Assembly (NCBI GenBank): GCA_002309615.1
Contig: DBXT01000054.1
Span: 1 to 6,172 of the forward strand
From: Bacteroidales bacterium UBA1205
GTDB taxonomy: Bacteria > Bacteroidota > Bacteroidia > Bacteroidales > WCHB1-69
Direction: 5' to 3'
Length of the DNA stretch: 6,172 nucleotides
The first letter of the stretch is position 1, and every line of letters starts with the position of its first letter. Below, piece after piece: positions 1 through 5,692 of this stretch. The position numbers were made by a program, and so were the translations under genes. Under the pieces are notes generated by a model that was not told where the DNA came from, ran no database searches, and saw nothing but the letters and a program-made list of their open reading frames with translations.

Positions 1-10
1 CTATTTTTAC

Positions 11-18
11 TATTTTTG
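11..18 (+). promoter_or_regulatory. Promoter -7 element (TAnnTTTG) of barrel/lipoprotein cassette A
   Basis: The sequence TATTTTTG fits the Bacteroidota primary-sigma -7 consensus TAnnTTTG and is followed by GCAAAAA, as in the matching promoter of cassette B. It ends 23 bases before the ATG at 42, giving a short A-rich leader with no obvious Shine-Dalgarno site, which is usual in this phylum. The -33 region lies before the window start, so it cannot be judged. Confidence 0.65.
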
Positions 19-41
19 CAAAAAAATAAAATTTAACATAC

Positions 42-746
42 ATGAACACAAAACACCACTATCGTTTATCATTAATCGTGTTGCTGTTTATTTTCTCCGG
101 ATGGAGTCATGGAGTATGGGCACAAAACGACACCATTGTGAAAGCTGAGGCAACCATAGCCACGGAACCGGTTATGGTATATGATGCCACCGCTGACCGA
201 AAAAGTTACACACTTGACAAACGCCACCAAATTTCTATAGGTTACGGCATATTAACCCCAAGTCAGTGCTCTGTCATTTTACCTTATTTATTTGAATATA
301 TCGGACCGGAACCGGCTTATAGATATAAAGGGGCTTGCTATGGAGCCATACAAATAGGCTATACTTTCAGATGCACCAAAGTAATAGGTGTGGGATTGTA
401 TTACATTTGCGACCCCCGTATTGTCAAATTATACAATGACCAATTGATAGGGAAAATCAATTGGACCACACATACCCTGCTTCCCACTCTCAAAATCAAC
501 TGGCTCAACAAAAGAGTGGTGACCATGTATTCCAAAGTAGGATTAGGCTTAAGTATAAACCAATGCGGTATTAAAAATTATCAACCCGACCATTTTGAAA
601 TAACACCCCCGCAACACCGCGTATATTTCGCCTATCAATTCACCCTTGCAGGCATAGAAATAGGCAACAATCAATACGCGGGCTATTTACAATTGGGAGC
701 CGGCATGGAAGGCTGGTTTTGTGCAGGCTTTAGAATAAGATTATAA
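42..746 (+). CDS. Secreted protein, probable small outer-membrane beta-barrel (cassette A)
   Basis: I do not recognise a named family; the general type is the small outer-membrane beta-barrel protein common in Bacteroidales. The 234-residue product starts with a signal peptide: basic N-terminus, hydrophobic residues about 9-20, and a VWA/Q cleavage site after residue 27. A short polar linker rich in Thr, Glu and Asp follows, then alternating amphipathic segments beginning at HQISIGYGIL (about 62-71) and running to the end. Conserved stretches include GAIQIGY (101-107), TLLPTLKINWLNK and YSKVGLGL; the chain ends GWFCAGFRIRL, an amphipathic strand, though with Leu rather than the classical terminal Phe. 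Residues 72-99 differ strongly from the paralogue at 1507-2214 and would suit an exposed loop. It is cotranscribed with the lipoprotein 18 bases downstream. Barrel topology is inferred from sequence pattern only; the ligand and role are unknown. Confidence 0.85.
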   Translation: MNTKHHYRLSLIVLLFIFSGWSHGVWAQNDTIVKAEATIATEPVMVYDATADRKSYTLDKRHQISIGYGILTPSQCSVILPYLFEYIGPEPAYRYKGACYGAIQIGYTFRCTKVIGVGLYYICDPRIVKLYNDQLIGKINWTTHTLLPTLKINWLNKRVVTMYSKVGLGLSINQCGIKNYQPDHFEITPPQHRVYFAYQFTLAGIEIGNNQYAGYLQLGAGMEGWFCAGFRIRL

Positions 747-764
747 AATAAAAAGATATTTACC

Positions 765-1271
765 ATGAAAAAAATATTAGCATTATCCGTCATTTTAATG
801 GCTGTATGTTCATCTTGCTATGACTGGTGGGAAGAATATCCCGAAGTCATTCAAAAACTCAGCGAAGAAGATTTGGCCACCGTACCTTATACTCAAGGAC
901 AACAATTCTATATGACCGACCAAAACAACGACACCCTGTTATGGACAGTCAACACCGACACCATCGAAAATCATTTAACTAACTACGACCGCCTTATTGA
1001 CATCAATTCTATGGATAACAATCATTCGGTCAACATAATTTTAAGTCCCAATAAAAAATTACATATCAGATATTACCATTTGGGGGACATGCAATTGTAT
1101 GCATATTATGAATTAAACAATAGCTCTCCCCGCACAATAGTTATTGACAACGATACACTTTACAATGTGTATGTTTCTTCAGACGATCCAAGCAATCAAA
1201 TGATATATTCTATCAGCCAAGGAATTATACGCATTCAAAAAGACAGCAACTACCTAAAACTCATTCCATAA
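765..1271 (+). CDS. Hypothetical lipoprotein (cassette A)
   Basis: This is a 168-residue protein with a lipoprotein signal peptide. It has Lys2-Lys3, a hydrophobic core (residues 4-14) and a probable lipidated Cys18 in the context CSSC, a loose lipobox of the sort common in Bacteroidota. Mature residues begin YDWWEEYP. No clear acidic surface-export signal follows the Cys, so periplasmic or surface exposure is undecided. The rest looks like a small beta-rich domain with many Asn, Asp and Tyr. Two blocks are shared with the paralogue at 2232-2744: about 37-67, including GQQFYMTDQNNDTLLW, and 121-168, including SPRTIVIDN and ISQGIIRIQKDSNYL. The middle (68-120) is almost unrelated. The 18-base gap after the barrel gene implies cotranscription. 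I know no function for it; partnership with the barrel is inferred from the conserved pairing. Confidence 0.85.
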   Translation: MKKILALSVILMAVCSSCYDWWEEYPEVIQKLSEEDLATVPYTQGQQFYMTDQNNDTLLWTVNTDTIENHLTNYDRLIDINSMDNNHSVNIILSPNKKLHIRYYHLGDMQLYAYYELNNSSPRTIVIDNDTLYNVYVSSDDPSNQMIYSISQGIIRIQKDSNYLKLIP

Positions 1272-1506
1272 ACACGCAGGCAGCAAGTACTTTTGCGATA
1301 TAGGAAACTATTTTCCCCATAATGATGGGCGATACGGTCATATTCTACCCGACGGTTTGTTTATCCATTTTCGGAAACAAAAACAGAATATAATGGTTCA
1401 CAGCCATTAATAGTCCTTGTTTGATGAATTGTATTGTTCACAAATTATTTTTTCCCATAGAGGAATTTTCATATTTTTTTTGTACTTTTGCAAAAAATTA
1501 ACACAC
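1272..1506. other. Intergenic spacer between the two cassettes
   Basis: These 235 bases hold no gene I can defend. Present are a promoter-like TACTTTTG at 1288-1295 with no gene close behind it, a small hairpin (CCCAT/ATGGG, 1316-1329) and another (TAATGG/CCATTA, 1391-1409). Neither hairpin is followed by a T-run, so I do not call a terminator. A 23-codon ATG-initiated frame at 1322-1393 and a longer open stretch in another frame (1258-1410, no initiator at its head) cross the region. The last 30 bases are T-rich and carry the promoter of the second cassette. Confidence 0.6.
1483..1490 (+). promoter_or_regulatory. Promoter -7 element (TACTTTTG) of cassette B
   Basis: TACTTTTG is an exact match to TAnnTTTG and is followed by GCAAAAAA, the same context as the cassette A promoter at 11-18. 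It ends 16 bases before the ATG at 1507, which leaves a very short leader. This closeness also argues against the longer reading frame that opens at 1417, since the promoter would then lie inside the gene. No good TTTG-type -33 element sits at the expected 19-21 base distance; the upstream DNA is mainly T-runs. Confidence 0.65.
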
Positions 1507-2214
1507 ATGAATACAACACGCAAATATTTTTTGGCAATCATAGCAATTCTGTTGACAGGTTGGGCATGCACGGATTCTGCATGGGCACAAACCGACACCG
1601 TGATGAAAACAGAGGCAACCATAACCACGGAATCGGCTATGGAATATGACACCACCATTGATAGGAAGATTTACACACTTGACAAACGCCACCAAATTTC
1701 TATAGGTTACGGCATCCTCTCTTCCGTTCAACTCAACTCAATCCTGTCTTATTGGGGATACCATAATATTGATTTTAACAACCCTTTACACTGTGAAAGT
1801 TATACTTATGGAGCCATCCAGATAGGATATTCCTTCAGAATTACCAAAGTAATAGGTGTAGGTATGTATTATGTATGTGAACCACGTATAACAAAGGTTT
1901 ACAATGACCAATTGGCATGTAAATTAAATTTAACCACACATACCTTGCTTCCCACTCTCAAAGTCAATTGGCTCAACAGACGAGTAGTTACCATGTACTC
2001 CAAAGCAGGCTTAGGTATTTCATTCAGCCAATTGGGAATAAAGAACTATCAACCTGAAAGAATTGTAATTACACCCAATAATCAGCGTGTATTTTTCGCC
2101 TACCAACTCACCCTTGTCGGCATTGAATTAGGCAACAACCAATATGCAGGCTTTTTACAATTGGGAGCTGGAATGGAAGGTTGGTTTTGTGCAGGTTTTA
2201 GAATAAGATTATAA
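1507..2214 (+). CDS. Secreted protein, probable small outer-membrane beta-barrel (cassette B)
   Basis: This is the paralogue of the protein at 42-746. The frame is open from an ATG at 1417, but I start it at 1507. That start gives a 235-residue protein aligned from Met1 with the 234-residue copy, a proper signal peptide ending AWA/Q (cleavage after residue 27), and a promoter box upstream of the start rather than inside the gene. From YGAIQIGY (101) to the end the two proteins align over 135 residues without a gap, with about 105 identities by hand count, and the last 15 residues are identical. Residues 72-100, just after HQISIGYGIL, share almost nothing with the other copy and are one residue longer. 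A Cys at position 21 in the signal peptide lacks a proper lipobox, so I read this as a signal peptidase I substrate. The role is unknown; outer-membrane location is inferred. Confidence 0.85.
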   Translation: MNTTRKYFLAIIAILLTGWACTDSAWAQTDTVMKTEATITTESAMEYDTTIDRKIYTLDKRHQISIGYGILSSVQLNSILSYWGYHNIDFNNPLHCESYTYGAIQIGYSFRITKVIGVGMYYVCEPRITKVYNDQLACKLNLTTHTLLPTLKVNWLNRRVVTMYSKAGLGISFSQLGIKNYQPERIVITPNNQRVFFAYQLTLVGIELGNNQYAGFLQLGAGMEGWFCAGFRIRL

Positions 2215-2231
2215 CATAAAAAACATTTTCC

Positions 2232-2744
2232 ATGAAAAAAATATTAGCATTATCTGTCATTCTACTATTGGTGTGTCAATCTTGCCTCTATTTTTACATA
2301 GAGCCATCTATAATACAAAAATTCAGTAATGAAGATTTGGCGGTTGTACCCTATCAAAAAGGACAGCAATTCTATATGACCGACCAAAACAACGACACCT
2401 TATTATGGATAGTCAACGAAGATACCATTTTCAATAATGGATATTCATATAATCGTCACATTAACATAAATTCACCGGACAGCAATAAAAAAATCATCTC
2501 CTTGGATTTATGGACCAACAAACAATTAGATATTTATTATTACAACGCAAATAACCAGACTACATGCTCCCAACAGTTTAATCTTAATGCTTGTTCTCCC
2601 CGCACTTTGGTAATTGACAACAATACGTTTTACAATGTGTATGTTTCATCATCAGACGATCCAAGCAATCAAATAATATATTCCATCAGTCAAGGTATTA
2701 TCCGCATACAAAAAGATAGCAATTACCTACAACTCATTCCATAA
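2232..2744 (+). CDS. Hypothetical lipoprotein (cassette B)
   Basis: This 170-residue paralogue of the lipoprotein at 765-1271 starts 17 bases after the barrel gene. The first 11 residues, MKKILALSVIL, are identical to the other copy. The probable lipidation site is again Cys18, in the context CQSC. The shared blocks are about residues 36-66 (with GQQFYMTDQNNDTLLW) and 122-170 (with SPRTLVIDN, FYNVYVSS and QGIIRIQKDSNYLQLIP). Residues 67-121 have diverged and contain Cys112 and Cys121, which copy A lacks. One extra Ser codon (TCA TCA against a single codon) appears in the SSSDDPSNQ stretch. I do not recognise the family. The coding end is convergent with nrdG, whose stop lies 65 bases away. 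Confidence 0.85.
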   Translation: MKKILALSVILLLVCQSCLYFYIEPSIIQKFSNEDLAVVPYQKGQQFYMTDQNNDTLLWIVNEDTIFNNGYSYNRHININSPDSNKKIISLDLWTNKQLDIYYYNANNQTTCSQQFNLNACSPRTLVIDNNTFYNVYVSSSDDPSNQIIYSISQGIIRIQKDSNYLQLIP

Positions 2745-2775
2745 GTAAGTATTTGAAATATAATAGTTAGCTACT

Positions 2776-2808
2776 AAAAACAAGGAGTATTATCTGTAAT
2801 GCCTTGTT
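2776..2808 (-). terminator. Rho-independent terminator of the nrdDG operon
   Basis: Read on the minus strand, a stem AACAAGG/CCTTGTT (2779-2785 with 2802-2808) encloses a second short stem (2788-2792 with 2797-2801, one wobble pair, a 2-base bulge) and a 4-base loop. The outer stem runs straight into TTTTTAG. It begins one base after the nrdG stop codon. On the plus strand the stem is not followed by a T-run, so it would stop transcription from the lipoprotein side less well. Confidence 0.75.
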
Positions 2809-2809
2809 A

Positions 2810-3292
2810 TTATAATGGAAGCGATTTTTTCCAAAATTGTTGGGTTATATCGGTATATTCAACGTGGTCGGCATGCCTATTCACCTTGAACATTTTTTGA
2901 TTGGTATGTGGATTTTCCAAGCCTCCGCATTCTTTTTTATAGGGTCCCACCTTTACATAGTCTATCCATTGCGGGGTGAAATGTGCCGACAACTCACTTC
3001 TCCCGGAATACCATGCCACCTTTAAAGGATAATGGCTCTTGAGCCAATGTGCCAATTGCATCACACCTGACACATCGGCATCACCTCCCATAAAAGCTAC
3101 ACAAGTAATATTTTTCATATATTTGCCTACCAAGCGGTTTAAAGCCGTTTCATCCAATTCGTCACCTATGTTTTGCATCAGATAACTACTATGACAGCCG
3201 CTGCATTTGCAGGGACAATTGGAGATATTGATAGCCAAAGTGGTCTCGTCGGGAACCTCTTGGAAAACGATGTCATAGTTCACGTATTTCAT
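2810..3292 (-). CDS. nrdG: Anaerobic ribonucleoside-triphosphate reductase activating protein (radical SAM activase)
   Basis: NrdG uses a [4Fe-4S] cluster and S-adenosylmethionine to abstract a hydrogen from NrdD and create its glycyl radical, in the cytoplasm and only without oxygen. The 160-residue length is normal for the family. The radical SAM signature CxxxCxxC is present as CPCKCSGC, with cluster ligands Cys26, Cys30 and Cys33; the extra Cys28 inside the motif is not a ligand in the standard scheme. MGGD at 68-71 matches the SAM-binding GGD region. KVAWYSGR (91-98), DYVKVGPY (111-118) and TNQK (130-133) are further family landmarks. The ATG lies 7 bases beyond the nrdD stop, and a GGAG that overlaps the end of nrdD can serve as its ribosome site, so translation is probably coupled. 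The terminator follows directly. Assignment is firm. Confidence 0.96.
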   Translation of the reverse strand: MKYVNYDIVFQEVPDETTLAINISNCPCKCSGCHSSYLMQNIGDELDETALNRLVGKYMKNITCVAFMGGDADVSGVMQLAHWLKSHYPLKVAWYSGRSELSAHFTPQWIDYVKVGPYKKECGGLENPHTNQKMFKVNRHADHVEYTDITQQFWKKSLPL

Positions 3293-3299
3293 CCTAACC

Positions 3300-5393
3300 C
3301 TACTCCTGACTACTATGATAATAATATCTACGGTCAGCTTCCATTTGACGAGGTTGTGAAAAATGGTCTATCCGCTTTAAATAACCTATTACACGGGTTG
3401 CCCATGTAACATTAGGACTACCGCATTTAGGACATTTTTTCAAATAGCGTTTGTCGATATGTCCGCAATCTTCTTCTTTGCAAATGGTATTCGGTATATT
3501 GAAAGTAAAATAATTGGTTCCTTCCACAGCTGCCACCTTCAATAAATTACGATATTGATCTTTGGACAAATGTTCATCCAAATTCATGTGCAATGCTGAA
3601 CCTCCGTCCAAATATTGAACATACTCTCTGCCATGGAGTTTAAATTTATCCATAATATTCAAAGAATGGTCTTCCACTACATAGAAATAACTATTGTAGC
3701 AATCTCTTGGCACAGCATATTTGTCTTGTTTATCCCACATGGCATGCTTTACACCTAAATTTTCTGCGGGCACAAATTCCGTATTGAACATCAATTCCTT
3801 GGTACGTGCTGCCTTGTTTTCGTCGGATATGGTTTTTAAAATAGCTTGGATAAAGGCTTTATAATCTTCGTTATCGTTTATTTTCAAACCCAAAAATTCT
3901 GCAGCTTCCACCACTCCGTTGACACCTATGGTTAGATATTGTTTCTCTAAAGAAATAAAATTAGCCTCATATGCGGTAAGCATGTGTGCAGCATAGAAAT
4001 CTTTCAACAATTCATTAAACGCTGTTTGATATTTATGCACTTTCTTCACCTGTTCGCGAAGATATGCCATCGGGTCCTGATGATTTTTTACTGCATTTTG
4101 AACCAAACGATTAATATTCAACGTCATAACAGATTTCGAACCGGTGGCGACACCTCCGGCACCTAAAGAATAGCTGAATTGATTATCTTGCATTTCGTTA
4201 CGCAAACGGCAACAAGAACTCAAACTGTCTGCAGAATTGGACATATAGGTAAAGAAGGAATGTCCTTCTGCGTACATTTCGGCAGTAAATTCACCATATT
4301 CTTTGTCCAAAACATCGTTATCATCACATAGCAATGCCATGGTTTCCACAGGGAAGGTTAAAATTTCTTTGGTACGTTCCCTATTAAACCATTTCATAAA
4401 CAAACGTTGCAAAGCATCCAACGATTCCCATTGAGGAGCGGTTCCATCGGGGAAATAGAATTCTCCGAAAACACCTTTGAAATAAAAACTATCAAAATAG
4501 CTGATATTCCAAAACACCGATTGGAAATTACGGGCTGCTGCCGGTTGATTGAGATAATAGACTATATTTTGGAAATAATCCAATATCACATCCTTAATGG
4601 TTCGCTCTTTGGAAACAGATGTCTCCACTATTTTGTCATAATGCAAGTAATAATCGTTACCCCACTCTTTACGGCAAAAATAGTCAAAATACAAGAGGAA
4701 TTCAGGCGTAGCTACTGCACCTGCAAATTGAGCGGCTATGGTGAAGACCATATTGACAAAAATTCCGCAAAAACTACGCAAATGTTTCGGCGGTGCCGAT
4801 ATGCCTCCCATATTTTTCAAGCCGTCCAAAAGCATAGGATACATGGTAATGGCGACACAATATGGGAATATAGATGTTTCGTCATGTTTATACAATTCAT
4901 GACATTCCAATTGCCGAATATATTCCTTTGCCAAATCGTCACCATACAAATCGCGAATTTTATCCGTAAGCCGAGAACGATTCAATTTGATAATATCCCC
5001 TTTGAACAATTCTCCATTCAAAGTGGCAATATTTTTCTCCGTTACATTGGCATTGGCATCAAATTCGCTGGCAGTAGCGGCATTAGAAGGTTTTAAATAT
5101 TTGGCTATATATTTTTTCTTTTTCTCCAATTCCCTCTCCTTACGATGTTGTTCCCGATAGATGATAAATGCTTTGGCAACTTCGAAATAACTGCGTTTCA
5201 TCAATGCCACCTCCAATTGGTCTTGGATGTCCTCTATGGTGATATAATTGTACAGATGCAAACTATCAATTATTTCATTGATTTCCTCTTCTTTATAGTT
5301 TACTGCTGTTGCTCTAAATGCTGATGCTAAAGCATTAAAAATCCTACTTCTATCGTAATGGTCGGTCTGGTTATCCCTTCTAATAACGTACAT
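3300..5393 (-). CDS. nrdD: Anaerobic (class III) ribonucleoside-triphosphate reductase
   Basis: NrdD reduces ribonucleoside triphosphates to dNTPs through a glycyl radical installed by NrdG. The 697-residue length suits the family. An ATP-cone allosteric domain occupies about residues 2-88, starting VIRRDN where KRDG is more usual. The catalytic barrel follows, with LYKHD (167-171), PYC with Cys179, FPVET (347-351) and the finger-loop SSCCRL with Cys394 and Cys395. Near the C-terminus are four probable zinc ligands, Cys638, Cys643, Cys654 and Cys657; the first pair is spaced CxxxxC rather than CxxC. The glycyl radical loop is RVIGYL with Gly670; Ile stands where the Escherichia coli enzyme has Cys. 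The PYC/SCCRL pattern suggests the thioredoxin- or redoxin-dependent subgroup rather than the formate-dependent one, an inference from remembered motifs. The ATG at 5393 lies 31 bases past a promoter box. The gene is first in the operon with nrdG. Confidence 0.97.
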   Translation of the reverse strand: MYVIRRDNQTDHYDRSRIFNALASAFRATAVNYKEEEINEIIDSLHLYNYITIEDIQDQLEVALMKRSYFEVAKAFIIYREQHRKERELEKKKKYIAKYLKPSNAATASEFDANANVTEKNIATLNGELFKGDIIKLNRSRLTDKIRDLYGDDLAKEYIRQLECHELYKHDETSIFPYCVAITMYPMLLDGLKNMGGISAPPKHLRSFCGIFVNMVFTIAAQFAGAVATPEFLLYFDYFCRKEWGNDYYLHYDKIVETSVSKERTIKDVILDYFQNIVYYLNQPAAARNFQSVFWNISYFDSFYFKGVFGEFYFPDGTAPQWESLDALQRLFMKWFNRERTKEILTFPVETMALLCDDNDVLDKEYGEFTAEMYAEGHSFFTYMSNSADSLSSCCRLRNEMQDNQFSYSLGAGGVATGSKSVMTLNINRLVQNAVKNHQDPMAYLREQVKKVHKYQTAFNELLKDFYAAHMLTAYEANFISLEKQYLTIGVNGVVEAAEFLGLKINDNEDYKAFIQAILKTISDENKAARTKELMFNTEFVPAENLGVKHAMWDKQDKYAVPRDCYNSYFYVVEDHSLNIMDKFKLHGREYVQYLDGGSALHMNLDEHLSKDQYRNLLKVAAVEGTNYFTFNIPNTICKEEDCGHIDKRYLKKCPKCGSPNVTWATRVIGYLKRIDHFSQPRQMEADRRYYYHSSQE

Positions 5394-5424
5394 ATATGCC
5401 TATTTTTTGTTAATTTATGATGTG

Positions 5425-5432
5425 CAAAAGTA
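5425..5432 (-). promoter_or_regulatory. Promoter -7 element (TACTTTTG) of nrdDG
   Basis: On the minus strand this reads TACTTTTG followed by CAC, an exact TAnnTTTG match, and it ends 31 bases before the nrdD ATG. No TTTG-type -33 element is evident at 19-21 bases; that stretch is an A-run on this strand (T-run at 5446-5454 on the plus strand). No NrdR-box pair of the known consensus was found nearby by eye. Confidence 0.7.
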
Positions 5433-5644
5433 TCATTATTCCCATCTTTTTTTTTCTTTTAATCTTGATATTTTTCAACATTTTAACAAGTATTTTAACC
5501 TATTCATTGACAATATAAAAAACTTTTTTCAAAAATTTAAATCAATATAAAATAATATAAATCAATCTACTAACCTGTTGAAAACTTTTTTTAAAGCGGA
5601 CTTTATTATTCTTGCACCTACTTAGTTGGTATGCAAAAAAAAAC
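5433..5644. other. Very AT-rich divergent intergenic region between nrdD and the methyltransferase gene
   Basis: This region separates two outward-facing promoter boxes. It is dominated by A- and T-runs and contains no plausible gene; the only nearby frame, from a TTG at 5626, is a shadow of the methyltransferase. Notable elements are ATTTTAAC twice at 12-base spacing (5480-5487, 5492-5499), the small palindrome ATTGACAAT (5506-5514), and a 9-base direct repeat at 20-base spacing (listed separately). A near match to the -7 box, TATTCTTG, lies at 5607-5614. Confidence 0.6.
5538..5566. repeat. Direct repeat TAAATCAAT x2, 20-base period
   Basis: TAAATCAAT occurs at 5538-5546 and 5558-5566, exactly 20 bases apart, close to two helical turns. 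The pair lies between the divergent nrdD and methyltransferase promoters, about 80-110 bases from each. Such spacing suits a regulator that binds the same DNA face twice, but in DNA this AT-rich a chance repeat is also possible. Confidence 0.4.
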
Positions 5645-5652
5645 TACTTTTG
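5645..5652 (+). promoter_or_regulatory. Promoter -7 element (TACTTTTG) of the methyltransferase gene
   Basis: TACTTTTG followed by GCAAA is an exact TAnnTTTG match in the same local context as the two cassette promoters. It ends 40 bases before the ATG at 5693. No clear -33 element is seen at the expected distance. The leader has no Shine-Dalgarno site. Confidence 0.65.
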
Positions 5653-5692
5653 CAAATTGGTTTTTATATGTGTCATCAAAATTTTGAACAGC

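Larger units (their letters stand above)
11..1271 (+). repeat. Tandem duplication, copy A (promoter + barrel gene + lipoprotein gene)
   Basis: This stretch is repeated at 1483-2744 with an offset of about 1465 bases. The repeat includes the promoter box, a 234-codon secreted protein, a 17-18 base spacer and a 168-codon lipoprotein. The longest identical run I found is 45 bases (206-250 against 1671-1715). A second run of 33 bases lies in the lipoprotein gene (903-935 against 2367-2399). Divergence is concentrated at 255-338 and 966-1124. Whether further copies exist to the left cannot be seen. Confidence 0.9.
1483..2744 (+). repeat. Tandem duplication, copy B (promoter + barrel gene + lipoprotein gene)
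   Basis: This is the second copy of the cassette described at 11-1271, in the same order and orientation with nearly the same spacing. Similarity begins at the promoter box and ends with the lipoprotein stop codon. The DNA after the two copies (1272 onward and 2745 onward) shows only a doubtful resemblance. The repeat is diverged rather than fresh: the barrel proteins match at roughly three quarters of positions outside the variable segment, by my hand count. Confidence 0.9.

Noticed and set aside
1391..1409. Hairpin TAATGG/CCATTA as terminator of the first cassette
   Set aside because: The stem is only 6 bases, low in GC, more than 100 bases past the stop codon and not followed by a T-run.
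1417..1506. N-terminal extension of 30 codons on the second barrel gene
   Set aside because: It would place the promoter box TACTTTTG (1483-1490) inside the gene, bury the signal peptide, and has no counterpart in the first copy. The ATG at 1507 aligns with the paralogue's start.
1555..1572. Cys21 of the second barrel protein as a lipidation site
   Set aside because: The preceding residues GWA do not make a lipobox, and the AWA/Q cleavage site at 27 matches the paralogue, which has no Cys there.
1407..1731. Two overlapping minus-strand frames (83 and 77 codons)
   Set aside because: They lie antisense to the barrel gene and its leader, have no family features and no promoter; they read as shadows.
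2837..3409. Plus-strand frames of 62 and 78 codons across nrdG
   Set aside because: They are antisense to nrdG and the end of nrdD, with no independent support.
4407..5096. Plus-strand frame of 229 codons within nrdD
   Set aside because: It is entirely antisense to the firmly identified nrdD coding sequence and shows no recognisable domain; long antisense frames are common opposite conserved genes.
5460..5600. Replication origin or DnaA-box cluster in the AT-rich region
   Set aside because: The base composition suggested it, but no DnaA boxes of the TTATCCACA type are visible and no replication gene is next to it.
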